From positions 466,867 through 530,866 of the forward strand of contig NZ_JAUNKO010000001.1 of assembly GCF_030532715.1 (NCBI RefSeq): a stretch of DNA of 64,000 nt, read 5' to 3'. Of the stretch, positions 9,504-17,332 are shown piece after piece (position 1 is the first letter of the stretch; every line of letters starts with the position of its first letter). Position numbers and translations under genes: made by a program. Under the pieces are notes generated by a model. That model worked only from the letters and a program-made list of their open reading frames with translations. It was not told the DNA's origin and searched no databases. Source of the DNA: Corynebacterium sp. Lineage in GTDB: Bacteria; Actinomycetota; Actinomycetes; Mycobacteriales; Mycobacteriaceae.

Positions 9504-10766
9504 ATGCCCAAAACCACCTCGCCTTCCCCGCGTCTGCACGGGATCGACCTCGCCCGCGCGCTGGCTATTCTCGGCATGGTGTACGCCCACGTCGGCCCCG
9601 ACGCAGGCACCTCGCTGAGCAACTTCGGCGACAACCTCACCCGCGGATTCGCCTCCGCAACCTTTGCGGTCCTCGCTGGCGTTTCACTTTCGATCATGGC
9701 CGTCAAGCCCTCCGCGAGCACTTTTCATCGGCTCCTCGTGCGCGGCATTATCCTCATGGCGCTGGGCACCATCCTGCAGGTAGTGCAAGGTTCCATCGCC
9801 GTGGTGCTCATCGCCATCGGCATTATTTTCGCATTGTTGCCGCCGGTAACACGGTGGCGCAGCCGCTGGGTGCTCGCGCTGTTCCTCGCATTCCTGGTTA
9901 TCGGTCCTGGCGTCCAAGTGCTCCAGCAATACCTCACGACGTTCGCCGAGGTGCTCGGCATGCCGTACCCAGCGGTCACCTGGCTCACCTACGGCACGCT
10001 CGGCATACTCATCCACCGCCACGTGGTGCACTCAGCGGTGTGGCAGTCCGCGTGCGTGATCCTCGGCGCGGGCATCGCCGCTGCGGGCGTCTCATTTCGC
10101 GAGCCGTTCAGCGACAAGTTCCAGCCGGACGAGCTGCTCGGCGTTTTCCTGAGCCCCGAACCACACCTTGGAGGTTTGTTCGACGTACTGGCCTCCTGCG
10201 GGGCGGCGAGCGCAACGATTGGCGGCTGCCTGTTACTGGTGCGGGGGGCACGGCAACCGCTGTATCCACTCCGCGCCCTCGGCGCGATGTCGCTCACGTT
10301 TTATGTATGCCACGTCATCACCGCGGGCCCAATCCTCGATCATTTCAACGCATTGCAGGACCCAACCGCGACTACGACCGCGGCGTCGACAAGCGCGTTA
10401 CCACCGGAGGTCGACCCCATGGAGGCGCATTGGGAGGAATACCGAGAGCTCGTGCGCACAGCCGAAAACTATAGCGATTTCAGTAGCGCCGAACAACAGT
10501 TCTACGAGCGGATTTTTCAAGAGCCGCAAGCCGGCGGCGACGCCCCTGAGGAGCCGAGCCGCATGCCGATCTTCTGGGCTACCCTCGCCACGGGCTTGTT
10601 GTTTGCGCCGCTGTGGCTGTGGTTTTTCCGTCGCGGCCCACTCGAATGGGTAATGCATCGCCTCATCGAACGCGCCGTGGCGGAGCCGAAGCCGCGCCCA
10701 CAGCCGCAACCAAAACTCGGCGATAGCTCCCCGAGCGGCGCGGAGTCCGATACCATTACATCCTGA
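9504..10766 (+). CDS. Heparan-alpha-glucosaminide N-acetyltransferase-like (DUF1624) membrane protein
   Basis: 420 residues from the ATG at 9504, with GGAGC just upstream. The N-terminal segment HGIDLARALAILGMVYAHVG is the family hallmark: an Asp/Arg pair entering transmembrane helix 1, with a conserved histidine in the same helix. About ten further hydrophobic helices follow, then an Ala/Pro-rich cytoplasmic insert near residues 290-350 and a basic, proline-rich tail. Related proteins move acyl groups across membranes onto sugars or envelope glycans. The acceptor cannot be told from the sequence. It stands as a single transcription unit. Confidence 0.75.
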   Translation: MPKTTSPSPRLHGIDLARALAILGMVYAHVGPDAGTSLSNFGDNLTRGFASATFAVLAGVSLSIMAVKPSASTFHRLLVRGIILMALGTILQVVQGSIAVVLIAIGIIFALLPPVTRWRSRWVLALFLAFLVIGPGVQVLQQYLTTFAEVLGMPYPAVTWLTYGTLGILIHRHVVHSAVWQSACVILGAGIAAAGVSFREPFSDKFQPDELLGVFLSPEPHLGGLFDVLASCGAASATIGGCLLLVRGARQPLYPLRALGAMSLTFYVCHVITAGPILDHFNALQDPTATTTAASTSALPPEVDPMEAHWEEYRELVRTAENYSDFSSAEQQFYERIFQEPQAGGDAPEEPSRMPIFWATLATGLLFAPLWLWFFRRGPLEWVMHRLIERAVAEPKPRPQPQPKLGDSSPSGAESDTITS

Positions 10767-10873
10767 GCAGCGCAATCGAAAAACGCTTCTCATCACGAAC
10801 CTAGCAGTGCGCCAGGTAGGCTCATCTAGGACAATAAAAGAATCACCCTGTTCGGAAAGGCCCCAGAAACTCC

Positions 10874-11434
10874 ATGACCTCCCGCATCCGCACCCTCGGC
10901 GCTGCGTCCCTCGCAGCCGCTACCCTCGTCCTCGCCGCTTGCAGCCCGCCCAACGAGCAGGACACCACGGAATCCAAGGTTGACACGGCCTCTGATGTAG
11001 CAGCCCCTACGAAGAGCGCCTCCGCAACAAAGTCCACGTCCGCCACGACGACCCAGGCGTCGTCCGATTCCATGACAGCTGACGCCAGCACCACCACAGG
11101 GCTCAAGGACGGCGATAAAGTCACCGTGAAGCTCACCGGCCTTGACCCCACAATGGGCTACTACGCCGCGATTTGCGCGGAGGAGGCTACCCCCGGCAAC
11201 CCGGTGCCCGTGTGTACCGGAAAGAACGGGGATTCGGCGTCCCAGGCGTGGATTAAGGCGGAGGGCGGCACCACGGCAATGGCGGAGGATGGTACCGCCA
11301 CCGTTACATTGACTGCCGCCTCCACCGGCGAGGGGATCGATTGCACGGTTGACGCATGCGTGCTCAAAGTGTTTGGTGATCACGCGCAAAACTTCGCGGA
11401 CATCACCAGCGTTCCTGTGACGTTTGCCAAGTAG
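10874..11434 (+). CDS. Small lipoprotein with neocarzinostatin-like domain
   Basis: 186 residues. The N-terminus is a lipoprotein signal (SLAAATLVLAAC, lipobox LAAC with Cys23). A Thr/Ser/Ala-rich linker runs to about residue 75. A compact C-terminal domain of about 110 residues follows, with GLKDGDKVTVKLTGL, YYAAICAE, VPVCTG and IDCTVDACVLKVFGDH. The cysteine pairs and beta-strand pattern resemble the neocarzinostatin/macromomycin immunoglobulin-like fold, which corynebacteria often carry on secreted lipoproteins. GGAAAGG lies upstream of the ATG. The export prediction is strong, the fold is inferred, and the function is unknown. Confidence 0.8.
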   Translation: MTSRIRTLGAASLAAATLVLAACSPPNEQDTTESKVDTASDVAAPTKSASATKSTSATTTQASSDSMTADASTTTGLKDGDKVTVKLTGLDPTMGYYAAICAEEATPGNPVPVCTGKNGDSASQAWIKAEGGTTAMAEDGTATVTLTAASTGEGIDCTVDACVLKVFGDHAQNFADITSVPVTFAK

Positions 11435-11563
11435 CCGCAGCTCGGCGATTACAACTGCTGGAAACATACACGGCTTACCCGCCGCGGGAGGCTTTGTCCG
11501 GTCGGCGGCGGCGTGGCGGCGGGCGTGCGCCACTTCGTCATGGGCGCCACGTAGACTTTTTCC

Positions 11564-12841
11564 ATGCTCTCTATCCCGGCCCCGGTTATCCAGCACCGCT
11601 TTGCGGACGCGTTTCCTGAGCTGTCCGTGCCGCACACCCCGGAGAGCGCACCGGAGCCGGAATTAGTTGCACTGAACGCGCCGTTGGCATCGGAGTTGGG
11701 GTTTGATCCTTCGTGGTTGCGCTCGGAGGACGGCATCGCGTTTTTGCTTGGCAGCGACGCACCGCACGCCGTTGCGCAAGCGTATTCGGGCCACCAATTT
11801 GGCCACTATTCCCCCCTGCTTGGCGACGGCCGCGCTTGCCTCCTCGGCGAAGTCCGCGCCTGCACCGGCACCCTCTACGACATCCACCTCAAAGGCTCCG
11901 GCCCTACCCGGTTCGCACGCGCTGGCGATGGCCGCGCAGCGCTTGGGCCGATGCTGCGCGAGTTTATGATCAGCAATTTTCTGCACACCGTGGGGGTGCC
12001 CACGACTCGGTCGCTCGCCGTGATTTCCACCGGCCGCCGCGTGCAACGGGAACGCAGCCTCCCCGCCGCAATATTGGTACGCGTTGCCGCCAGCCACTTG
12101 CGGATCGGCACATTCCAAGTGGTTTCCAGTGTTGACCTGCTGCGACGCCTCGCTGACTATGCCAGCCAACTGCATTACCCGGATACCGAAGGTGATGCGC
12201 TAGCACTCCTCGAGGCGGTGATGGACTCCCAGGCCGACACCGTGGCGCGCTGGATGGGCCTCGGGTTTATCCACGGCGTGATGAACACCGACAACACCAC
12301 CATCTCCGGCGAAACCATCGACTTTGGCCCCTGCGCGTTTCTCGAACACCATGACCCCCACGCCTGGTTCAGCAGCATCGACACCAAAGGCCGCTACCGC
12401 TTTGGAAACCAGCCTGGCATCCTCGCGTGGAACCTACAACGCTTCGCCGAAACACTCCTTCCGCTTATCGACGCCACCCCTTCCGAAGCCATCCGCAAAG
12501 CCGAATTGCTGTGCGACTCTTTCGCGGATCGTTTCATGGGGGCTTACCGCAGCGTGCTCCAAGAAAAACTCGACGGGGCCATCCCCAGCAACTTCCACAT
12601 TCACGGCGACCACACCGCCTACTTTTCAGATATCGCCCCGCTGAAAAACCCCGTGATAATCCCCCGAAACCACCTGGTCGAGGCGGCAATCCAGCAAGCC
12701 AACGACGGCAACACCGAACCGTTTTGCGCCCTGTATGCCAGCCTGACCACCCCGTACGATATCCCCTCTCAGCACCCCGAATTCATGCAGGCCGCCCCGC
12801 CCGGCTTTACCGAACAATTCCGCACCTATTGCGGCACTTAG
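11564..12841 (+). CDS. selO: Protein adenylyltransferase SelO (YdiU/UPF0061)
   Basis: 425 residues, somewhat shorter than the roughly 480-residue proteobacterial proteins. SelO has a pseudokinase fold that binds ATP inverted and transfers AMP to Ser, Thr or Tyr of target proteins. Visible motifs are YSGHQFGHYSPLLGDGRA (residues 72-89), DIHLKGSGPTRFARAGDGRA (about 105-124) with the ATP-binding lysine, GFIHGVMNTDN (about 230), and DFGPCAFLE (about 251). The shortening is in the C-terminal region. It converges with the antiterminator gene, with a 4-bp overlap of the two stop codons. Confidence 0.93.
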   Translation: MLSIPAPVIQHRFADAFPELSVPHTPESAPEPELVALNAPLASELGFDPSWLRSEDGIAFLLGSDAPHAVAQAYSGHQFGHYSPLLGDGRACLLGEVRACTGTLYDIHLKGSGPTRFARAGDGRAALGPMLREFMISNFLHTVGVPTTRSLAVISTGRRVQRERSLPAAILVRVAASHLRIGTFQVVSSVDLLRRLADYASQLHYPDTEGDALALLEAVMDSQADTVARWMGLGFIHGVMNTDNTTISGETIDFGPCAFLEHHDPHAWFSSIDTKGRYRFGNQPGILAWNLQRFAETLLPLIDATPSEAIRKAELLCDSFADRFMGAYRSVLQEKLDGAIPSNFHIHGDHTAYFSDIAPLKNPVIIPRNHLVEAAIQQANDGNTEPFCALYASLTTPYDIPSQHPEFMQAAPPGFTEQFRTYCGT

Positions 12842-13668
12842 CGCAACCTGGAAATGTGCAGCGCAAGGAAACCGATTTCCGCCTCGCTGAGCTTCGGATA
12901 CTGCTGTGCAATCAGAAACTCCGCAACTATTTCCGCAACTCGCCACGACGCCGCCAGCGATTGCTGAATCACCGCGATCACCTCCACCGGTTCCCGGTCA
13001 CACCGCCGACCTGAGGCGAAACCGGCAAGCAGATAGCGCACGTGGGTAATAAACCTCGCGGTTCCCGCCGCTGCGGGATCAAGCCGCACCGCCAAATGCC
13101 GCTCCACAAGTTTGACAATCCCACCAATGTCTTGGGTCATGCGCACCGCCGAGGCAATACGATCGCACGTAAACTGGGCGCTGACCACATGCAACGCAAA
13201 CGCCGTGGCCTCCGAAGGATGTATGTCCACCCCCAGGTCCGCCCGAATCACCTTGAGCGCAAACCTGCCAAACTCGTGTTCCTCCGGATACAACTGAGCC
13301 ACCTCGAACGCCAACGGCACATCAATGTCTTGTCCGTCACGCGCCCTGCGCAACGCGAACGCCAAATGCTCCGCAAGCGGCAACAACATCGACACCGGGT
13401 TGAGCCCAAACCGATCCTGGGCGGCGATCACGATCTTGCGGGCAACAGCCAACACGTCCGCCGGGATCAACGCCAACGCGTCCGCAATCTTCCCGGCGCG
13501 CTGCTGCGACTCCAGCACATAGGTTAACTGAATCCGCTCCGGCGGCACCTGCTGGCCCGGATTGACCCGAAACCCCACGCCTCGACCCGTCACGACCACA
13601 CTACGCCCGTGGGCATCGATAGCCTCAACCACGTTGTTATTGCACCGACGCTTGAGCGTATACCCCAT
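12838..13668 (-). CDS. BglG/LicT-family transcriptional antiterminator
   Basis: 276 residues from the ATG at 13668. The N-terminal CAT RNA-binding domain (about 1-58) has LKRRCNNNVVEAIDAHGRSVVVTGRGVGF split around its loop. PRD1 (about 65-170) has histidines in LAEHLAFAL and EEHEFGRFA. PRD2 (about 175-276) has a histidine in FITHVRYLL and ends in LALHISRL. Such proteins bind a RAT hairpin in the leader RNA and prevent termination; PTS phosphorylation of the PRD histidines sets activity. It is third in an EIICB-EIIA-antiterminator operon, and a RAT-like site is in that operon's leader at 15789-15843. Confidence 0.92.
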   Translation of the reverse strand: MGYTLKRRCNNNVVEAIDAHGRSVVVTGRGVGFRVNPGQQVPPERIQLTYVLESQQRAGKIADALALIPADVLAVARKIVIAAQDRFGLNPVSMLLPLAEHLAFALRRARDGQDIDVPLAFEVAQLYPEEHEFGRFALKVIRADLGVDIHPSEATAFALHVVSAQFTCDRIASAVRMTQDIGGIVKLVERHLAVRLDPAAAGTARFITHVRYLLAGFASGRRCDREPVEVIAVIQQSLAASWRVAEIVAEFLIAQQYPKLSEAEIGFLALHISRLR

Positions 13669-13669
13669 A

Positions 13670-14170
13670 CTAGCGCTCCAGTTCGAGCACGTTTTCACCG
13701 AACGCGGCATCGAAACGGGGTTCGTTATGGGTCATACCGGCAGCGTTTGTCACCAACACCATGGTGTCCAAACAGTCCACCGCCGAACGGATAGCGGCGG
13801 CGTTTTCGAGTTGCACCACGCCCTCGCCGCGATCCACATAATCCCCTTGAATGCGCAACGCCCGAAAGCCATTCCCTTTCAGATTGACCGTGTCCACTCC
13901 AATATGGACGAGGATCTCTACCCCCTCCGGGGTGCGAATCGAAAATGCGTGGCAGCTCGGCAACATCTGAAAAATCTGGCCAGTCACCGGCGCCACAATG
14001 ACATCGTCTGCGGTATGCACCGCAAATCCGAAGCCCAATATCCTGCGGGAAAACACCGGGTCGGGCACTTGCTCGAGGGGAAACAACTCGCCACGCACGG
14101 GCGCCTGGATGCCCAACCTATTGCCCGCGGCAAGGCGTCGCCGTTTCCCAAAACCGAACAAACTAATCAT
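13670..14170 (-). CDS. PTS EIIA component, glucose family (Crr-like)
   Basis: 166 residues from the ATG at 14170, overlapping the end of the EIICB gene by 8 bp. The phosphorylation site is clear: His89 in EILVHIGVDTV, with the second active-site histidine in the CHAFSIRT segment. The domain begins with the SPVxGELFPLEQVPDPVFS-type segment (here APVRGELFPLEQVPDPVFS). EIIA passes phosphate from HPr to the EIIB domain of the transporter encoded upstream. In several corynebacterial glucose permeases this domain is fused to EIIBC; here it is a separate protein. The antiterminator gene begins 2 bp after it. Confidence 0.93.
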   Translation of the reverse strand: MISLFGFGKRRRLAAGNRLGIQAPVRGELFPLEQVPDPVFSRRILGFGFAVHTADDVIVAPVTGQIFQMLPSCHAFSIRTPEGVEILVHIGVDTVNLKGNGFRALRIQGDYVDRGEGVVQLENAAAIRSAVDCLDTMVLVTNAAGMTHNEPRFDAAFGENVLELER

Positions 14171-15743
14171 CCAATCCAAGCAGCTCCGCAATCGCGTTTT
14201 TATAAAGCACTGCCTTTGCACCGTACACGGCCTGAATCCCTCCTGCTACATCCAGCACATCGGTAGCACCAAGCTTACGTAATTCCGTGCGATTCACGGC
14301 CGCCGAATCCTTCACGCTCACCCGCAACCGGGTAATGCATGCGTCAATATCCTCGATGTTCTGTTCCCCGCCAAGAGCCTCGAGTACGCGTGCGGATTCC
14401 TCATAGAGTGCGTCACGTGGCAGCGCCTCCACAGCGGCCACGTCAAATAGATCCACGCTGGCTGGCTCCTTCGGCTCCGCTTCAACCTCATCCTCAAACC
14501 GCCCTGGGGTGGCCACATTGAACTTGGTGATGTACCACCGGAACACCACGTAGTAAAGGGCAAACCAGAACACACCCACTGGGATCACATACATCCAGTG
14601 CGTTTTCTCATGGCCTTGGATGACGCCGAACAGCAGGTAATCGATCACACCCCCAGAGAAAGTATTACCGATGCGCACCTGAAGCACATCCGCGATGAGG
14701 AAACTCAAGCCATCAAACGCCGCGTGAATGAGATACAGCACCGGCGCCGTAAACAGGAACATAAACTCAAGCGGTTCGGTGATGCCGGTGACAAAACTCG
14801 TCACGGCAGCGCCCAGGAACAAACCAGCGAACTTAGCTCGGCGAGTGCGCGGGACACAGTGGTACATGGCCAGCGCAGCACCCGGCAAACCGAACATCAT
14901 TGTGTCGAACCGCCCCGCGAAAAATCGGGTACCTTCCGTGAACAGGCCCTGGTGCGAGGAATCCGCAAGCTGCGCAAAGAAGATCTTCTGCGCGCCCACT
15001 ACCTGCTCCCCCGCGACCTGTTCCACTCCCCCGAGCTCCGTGTACCAGAACATCGGGTAAATCGTGTGGTGCAAACCCACCGCGCCGGACAAACGCAACA
15101 AGAATCCGTACAGGAACGTGCCCAAGTACCCCAGCTTGGCCATCCCCTCGCCCGCGTTCACCAGTGCCATCTGAATCGGCGGCCATACCAAGAAAAATAC
15201 CGCGCCCAGCAGGATCGCCGCACCGGCGGTGACTATGGGCACGAACCTCGAGCCGCCGAAAAAGCCCAATGTGGGTGGCAATTGAATGTTATAAAACCGG
15301 TTGTGCAGATACACCGCCGCAGCGCCAATGGCGAGCGCGCCGATAATCCCAGTATCAATAGCTTCGCCGTCTGAGTTGAACACCTTCAGCAGCGAAGCCG
15401 TGGTGCCGGTCATGATCAGGTAGCCGACCACACCCGCGAGCGCGGCGGTGCCTTTGTCCCGCTGCGCCAAGCCGATGCACAACCCAGTGGACAGCAGAAG
15501 TGCCAGATTGGCGAACACCACGGAGCCGGCGTCGCTCATCACCTGAAACACGCCCTGGGCGAATGGGTGATCCAATACCGGGTACGCTGCAACGGTAGTC
15601 GGATTGCTGAGTGCCCCACCAATACCCAATAACAAACCCGCCGCCGGCAAAATAGCAATCGGAAGCATAAAGGCCTTACCGACCTTCTGCATGGTTTTAA
15701 ACGCCGCGCCCTTCCGCGCCGGGCTCGCAGCCTTCTGCGTCAT
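14163..15743 (-). CDS. PTS EIICB component, glucose / N-acetylglucosamine family permease
   Basis: 526 residues from the ATG at 15743, chosen because AAGGGG lies 9 bases upstream; ATGs at 15752 and 15761 are also in frame. The EIIC domain (about 15-400) starts with FMLPIAILPAAGLLLGIG and contains GRFDTMMFGLPGAALAMYH and the GITEPLEFMF substrate segment. A linker leads to EIIB, whose phosphocysteine is Cys469 in DACITRLRV. It imports and phosphorylates a hexose or amino sugar. Glucose against N-acetylglucosamine cannot be decided from sequence. EIIA and the antiterminator follow in the same operon. Confidence 0.9.
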   Translation of the reverse strand: MTQKAASPARKGAAFKTMQKVGKAFMLPIAILPAAGLLLGIGGALSNPTTVAAYPVLDHPFAQGVFQVMSDAGSVVFANLALLLSTGLCIGLAQRDKGTAALAGVVGYLIMTGTTASLLKVFNSDGEAIDTGIIGALAIGAAAVYLHNRFYNIQLPPTLGFFGGSRFVPIVTAGAAILLGAVFFLVWPPIQMALVNAGEGMAKLGYLGTFLYGFLLRLSGAVGLHHTIYPMFWYTELGGVEQVAGEQVVGAQKIFFAQLADSSHQGLFTEGTRFFAGRFDTMMFGLPGAALAMYHCVPRTRRAKFAGLFLGAAVTSFVTGITEPLEFMFLFTAPVLYLIHAAFDGLSFLIADVLQVRIGNTFSGGVIDYLLFGVIQGHEKTHWMYVIPVGVFWFALYYVVFRWYITKFNVATPGRFEDEVEAEPKEPASVDLFDVAAVEALPRDALYEESARVLEALGGEQNIEDIDACITRLRVSVKDSAAVNRTELRKLGATDVLDVAGGIQAVYGAKAVLYKNAIAELLGLDD

Positions 15744-15788
15744 AGCAATCATCCCCTTCATCGTTGGGAATCGATAGCCTCATGCTCA

Positions 15789-15843
15789 GGTTTTGCTTCC
15801 GCACGCACATACGCATTGCTGCGCGGCCACGGAATAACAATCC
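15789..15843 (-). promoter_or_regulatory. RAT-like ribonucleic antiterminator site in PTS operon leader
   Basis: Read on the - strand, the leader starts with GGATTGTTA followed by TTCC and ends with GGAA followed by GCAAAACC, which is the arrangement of LicT/BglG RAT sites: conserved lower strands flanking a short upper stem. TTCCG/CGGAA gives a 5-bp upper stem. The apical part is unusually long, about 28 bases, and holds a CGCA-GCAA-TGCG mini-hairpin with a GNRA tetraloop. The operon encodes its own BglG-type protein. A textbook T-run terminator was not visible between here and the start codon. Confidence 0.7.
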
Positions 15844-15989
15844 CGATGACTTTTCCGTATAAAATTTTCCCCTTGTCTACCCCTAAGATTAGGCAACGAC
15901 AAAGGGAAAAACAACAACCCACAAGGCCGCAACGTGGAAACGTAGCCCGCGCAGACTCCCCCTCGATCAGATCCGGTGGCCGATAAATC

Positions 15990-16184
15990 CTAGCGCTCGA
16001 AAATCACCATGATGCCTTCCACGCCGCCGGGACCGATGCGGCCTTTCACGTCCGTGGCAGTGATGGTTTTCAGCACCCAGCCTTGGGCCGCGTGCTCGTT
16101 CAGTAGCTTCTCCAACTTCTTGCCCGAGACTTTTCCGCCAATAAGCCCTTCGCGCATTTCCACAACTTTGTATTCAGTAGCCAT
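15990..16184 (-). CDS. DUF4177 family small protein
   Basis: 64 residues from the ATG at 16184. The pattern EYKVVEMRE (N-terminus), KLEKLLNEHAAQGWVLKTI (middle) and IMVIFER (end) is that of the DUF4177 family: a small beta-alpha-beta protein with a Gly-Trp after the helix. No function is established. It is a monocistronic gene in the space between the PTS operon and the esterase. Confidence 0.8.
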   Translation of the reverse strand: MATEYKVVEMREGLIGGKVSGKKLEKLLNEHAAQGWVLKTITATDVKGRIGPGGVEGIMVIFER

Positions 16185-16258
16185 GCCCCCAAGGTACCGG
16201 AGCGATCGTACCAACCCGGGTCAGCAAGATAGCTTGGTGTCTGAAATAATCGATATTC

Positions 16259-17332
16259 GTGTCCATCTTGCGTTCCGTGTATAACCGTGCCGTCACCCGG
16301 TTTTCGCGTATGCCTAACGCCTCTGGCCGAATCGAACTGTTGCTCAGCACGCTGCACCATCACGGAATCCGCACCCTCCCGTTCCCGGCCGTGTTCCGCA
16401 ACGACGCCGTCTACCTCCCGCCCGCAACCAGCACCTACCCCGCGGCGCGCCTCGCACGGCGCAGCCTTGATGCGGCCACCGGCATCGAACGCTGGTGGAT
16501 CGAATCCCCGGCGATGCGCCGCGAAGTGCAGGTGCAAATCCTACGACTCGGTGACCCGAACATTTCCGCGCCCACGCTGTTATTACTGGATGGTTCCTCC
16601 GCGCCAACCGACAACGGCTGGATTGGGGAGGGACACATCGCGGACACGCTCACGGGGGAACACGCGGTCGTCGTCATGCCCACGGAAGCCAGCGGCTCAC
16701 ACTACGCGGACTGGCGCGACGCCGACCCGCTGCTCGGCCGAATGAAGTGGGAAACGTTTCTCTGCACCGAACTGTTGAGCGTATTGCAGCTCCCGGAAAA
16801 CGGGTTGAACACTAACGGAGTGCGCATCATCGGCGGGCTATCAATGGGCGCCGGTGCCGCCGTCCGCCTCGCGAACACACACCCGAATCTCTTCCACGGC
16901 GTCATCGGAATTTCGGGTTGCTATTCCACTACGGACCCCGTCGGCTGGGAGTACCACAACGCCATCACCCGGTGCGTCGGCGGCAACACGCGCCACCTTT
17001 GGGACGCCGAAACCCGCGCGCGTGCGGACGTCGCCCGCAACCCTGAGGGCCTTAGAAACACCGCCGTCTACCTTTTCACCGCCGACGGCCGCATCACCGA
17101 CCGTGACCTTCAATTTCACACCAACCGACCGTTTCAGGAATTACTGGGCGCCGTATTGCTCGAATTCGCCTCCTGGTGCTGCACCGAGCGTCTCGACGCC
17201 GCGATGAGCGCCGCCGGCATGCAAAACTACCGCGTGGTCTACCAACGCGGCGGCGTCCACGATTGGATCTACTGCGCCGAACAACTCCGCGCCGGGTGGG
17301 ACTGGATCATGCCGCGCATCACGCCTGCCTGA
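16259..17332 (+). CDS. Alpha/beta-hydrolase esterase of the antigen 85 / mycolyltransferase-like family
   Basis: 357 residues if it begins at the GTG at 16259; a later ATG at 16310 is possible. The nucleophile elbow is GLSMGAGAA (Ser about 198), close to the GLSMxG of Esterase D/antigen 85 proteins. A TADGRITD segment near the acid position and VHDWIYC with the catalytic histidine follow. No signal peptide is visible, so it is probably cytoplasmic and not a secreted mycolyltransferase. AATAAT (16245-16250) ends 8 bases before the GTG, so the message may be leaderless. Its 3' end overlaps the convergent large gene by 14 bp. Confidence 0.75.
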   Translation: MSILRSVYNRAVTRFSRMPNASGRIELLLSTLHHHGIRTLPFPAVFRNDAVYLPPATSTYPAARLARRSLDAATGIERWWIESPAMRREVQVQILRLGDPNISAPTLLLLDGSSAPTDNGWIGEGHIADTLTGEHAVVVMPTEASGSHYADWRDADPLLGRMKWETFLCTELLSVLQLPENGLNTNGVRIIGGLSMGAGAAVRLANTHPNLFHGVIGISGCYSTTDPVGWEYHNAITRCVGGNTRHLWDAETRARADVARNPEGLRNTAVYLFTADGRITDRDLQFHTNRPFQELLGAVLLEFASWCCTERLDAAMSAAGMQNYRVVYQRGGVHDWIYCAEQLRAGWDWIMPRITPA

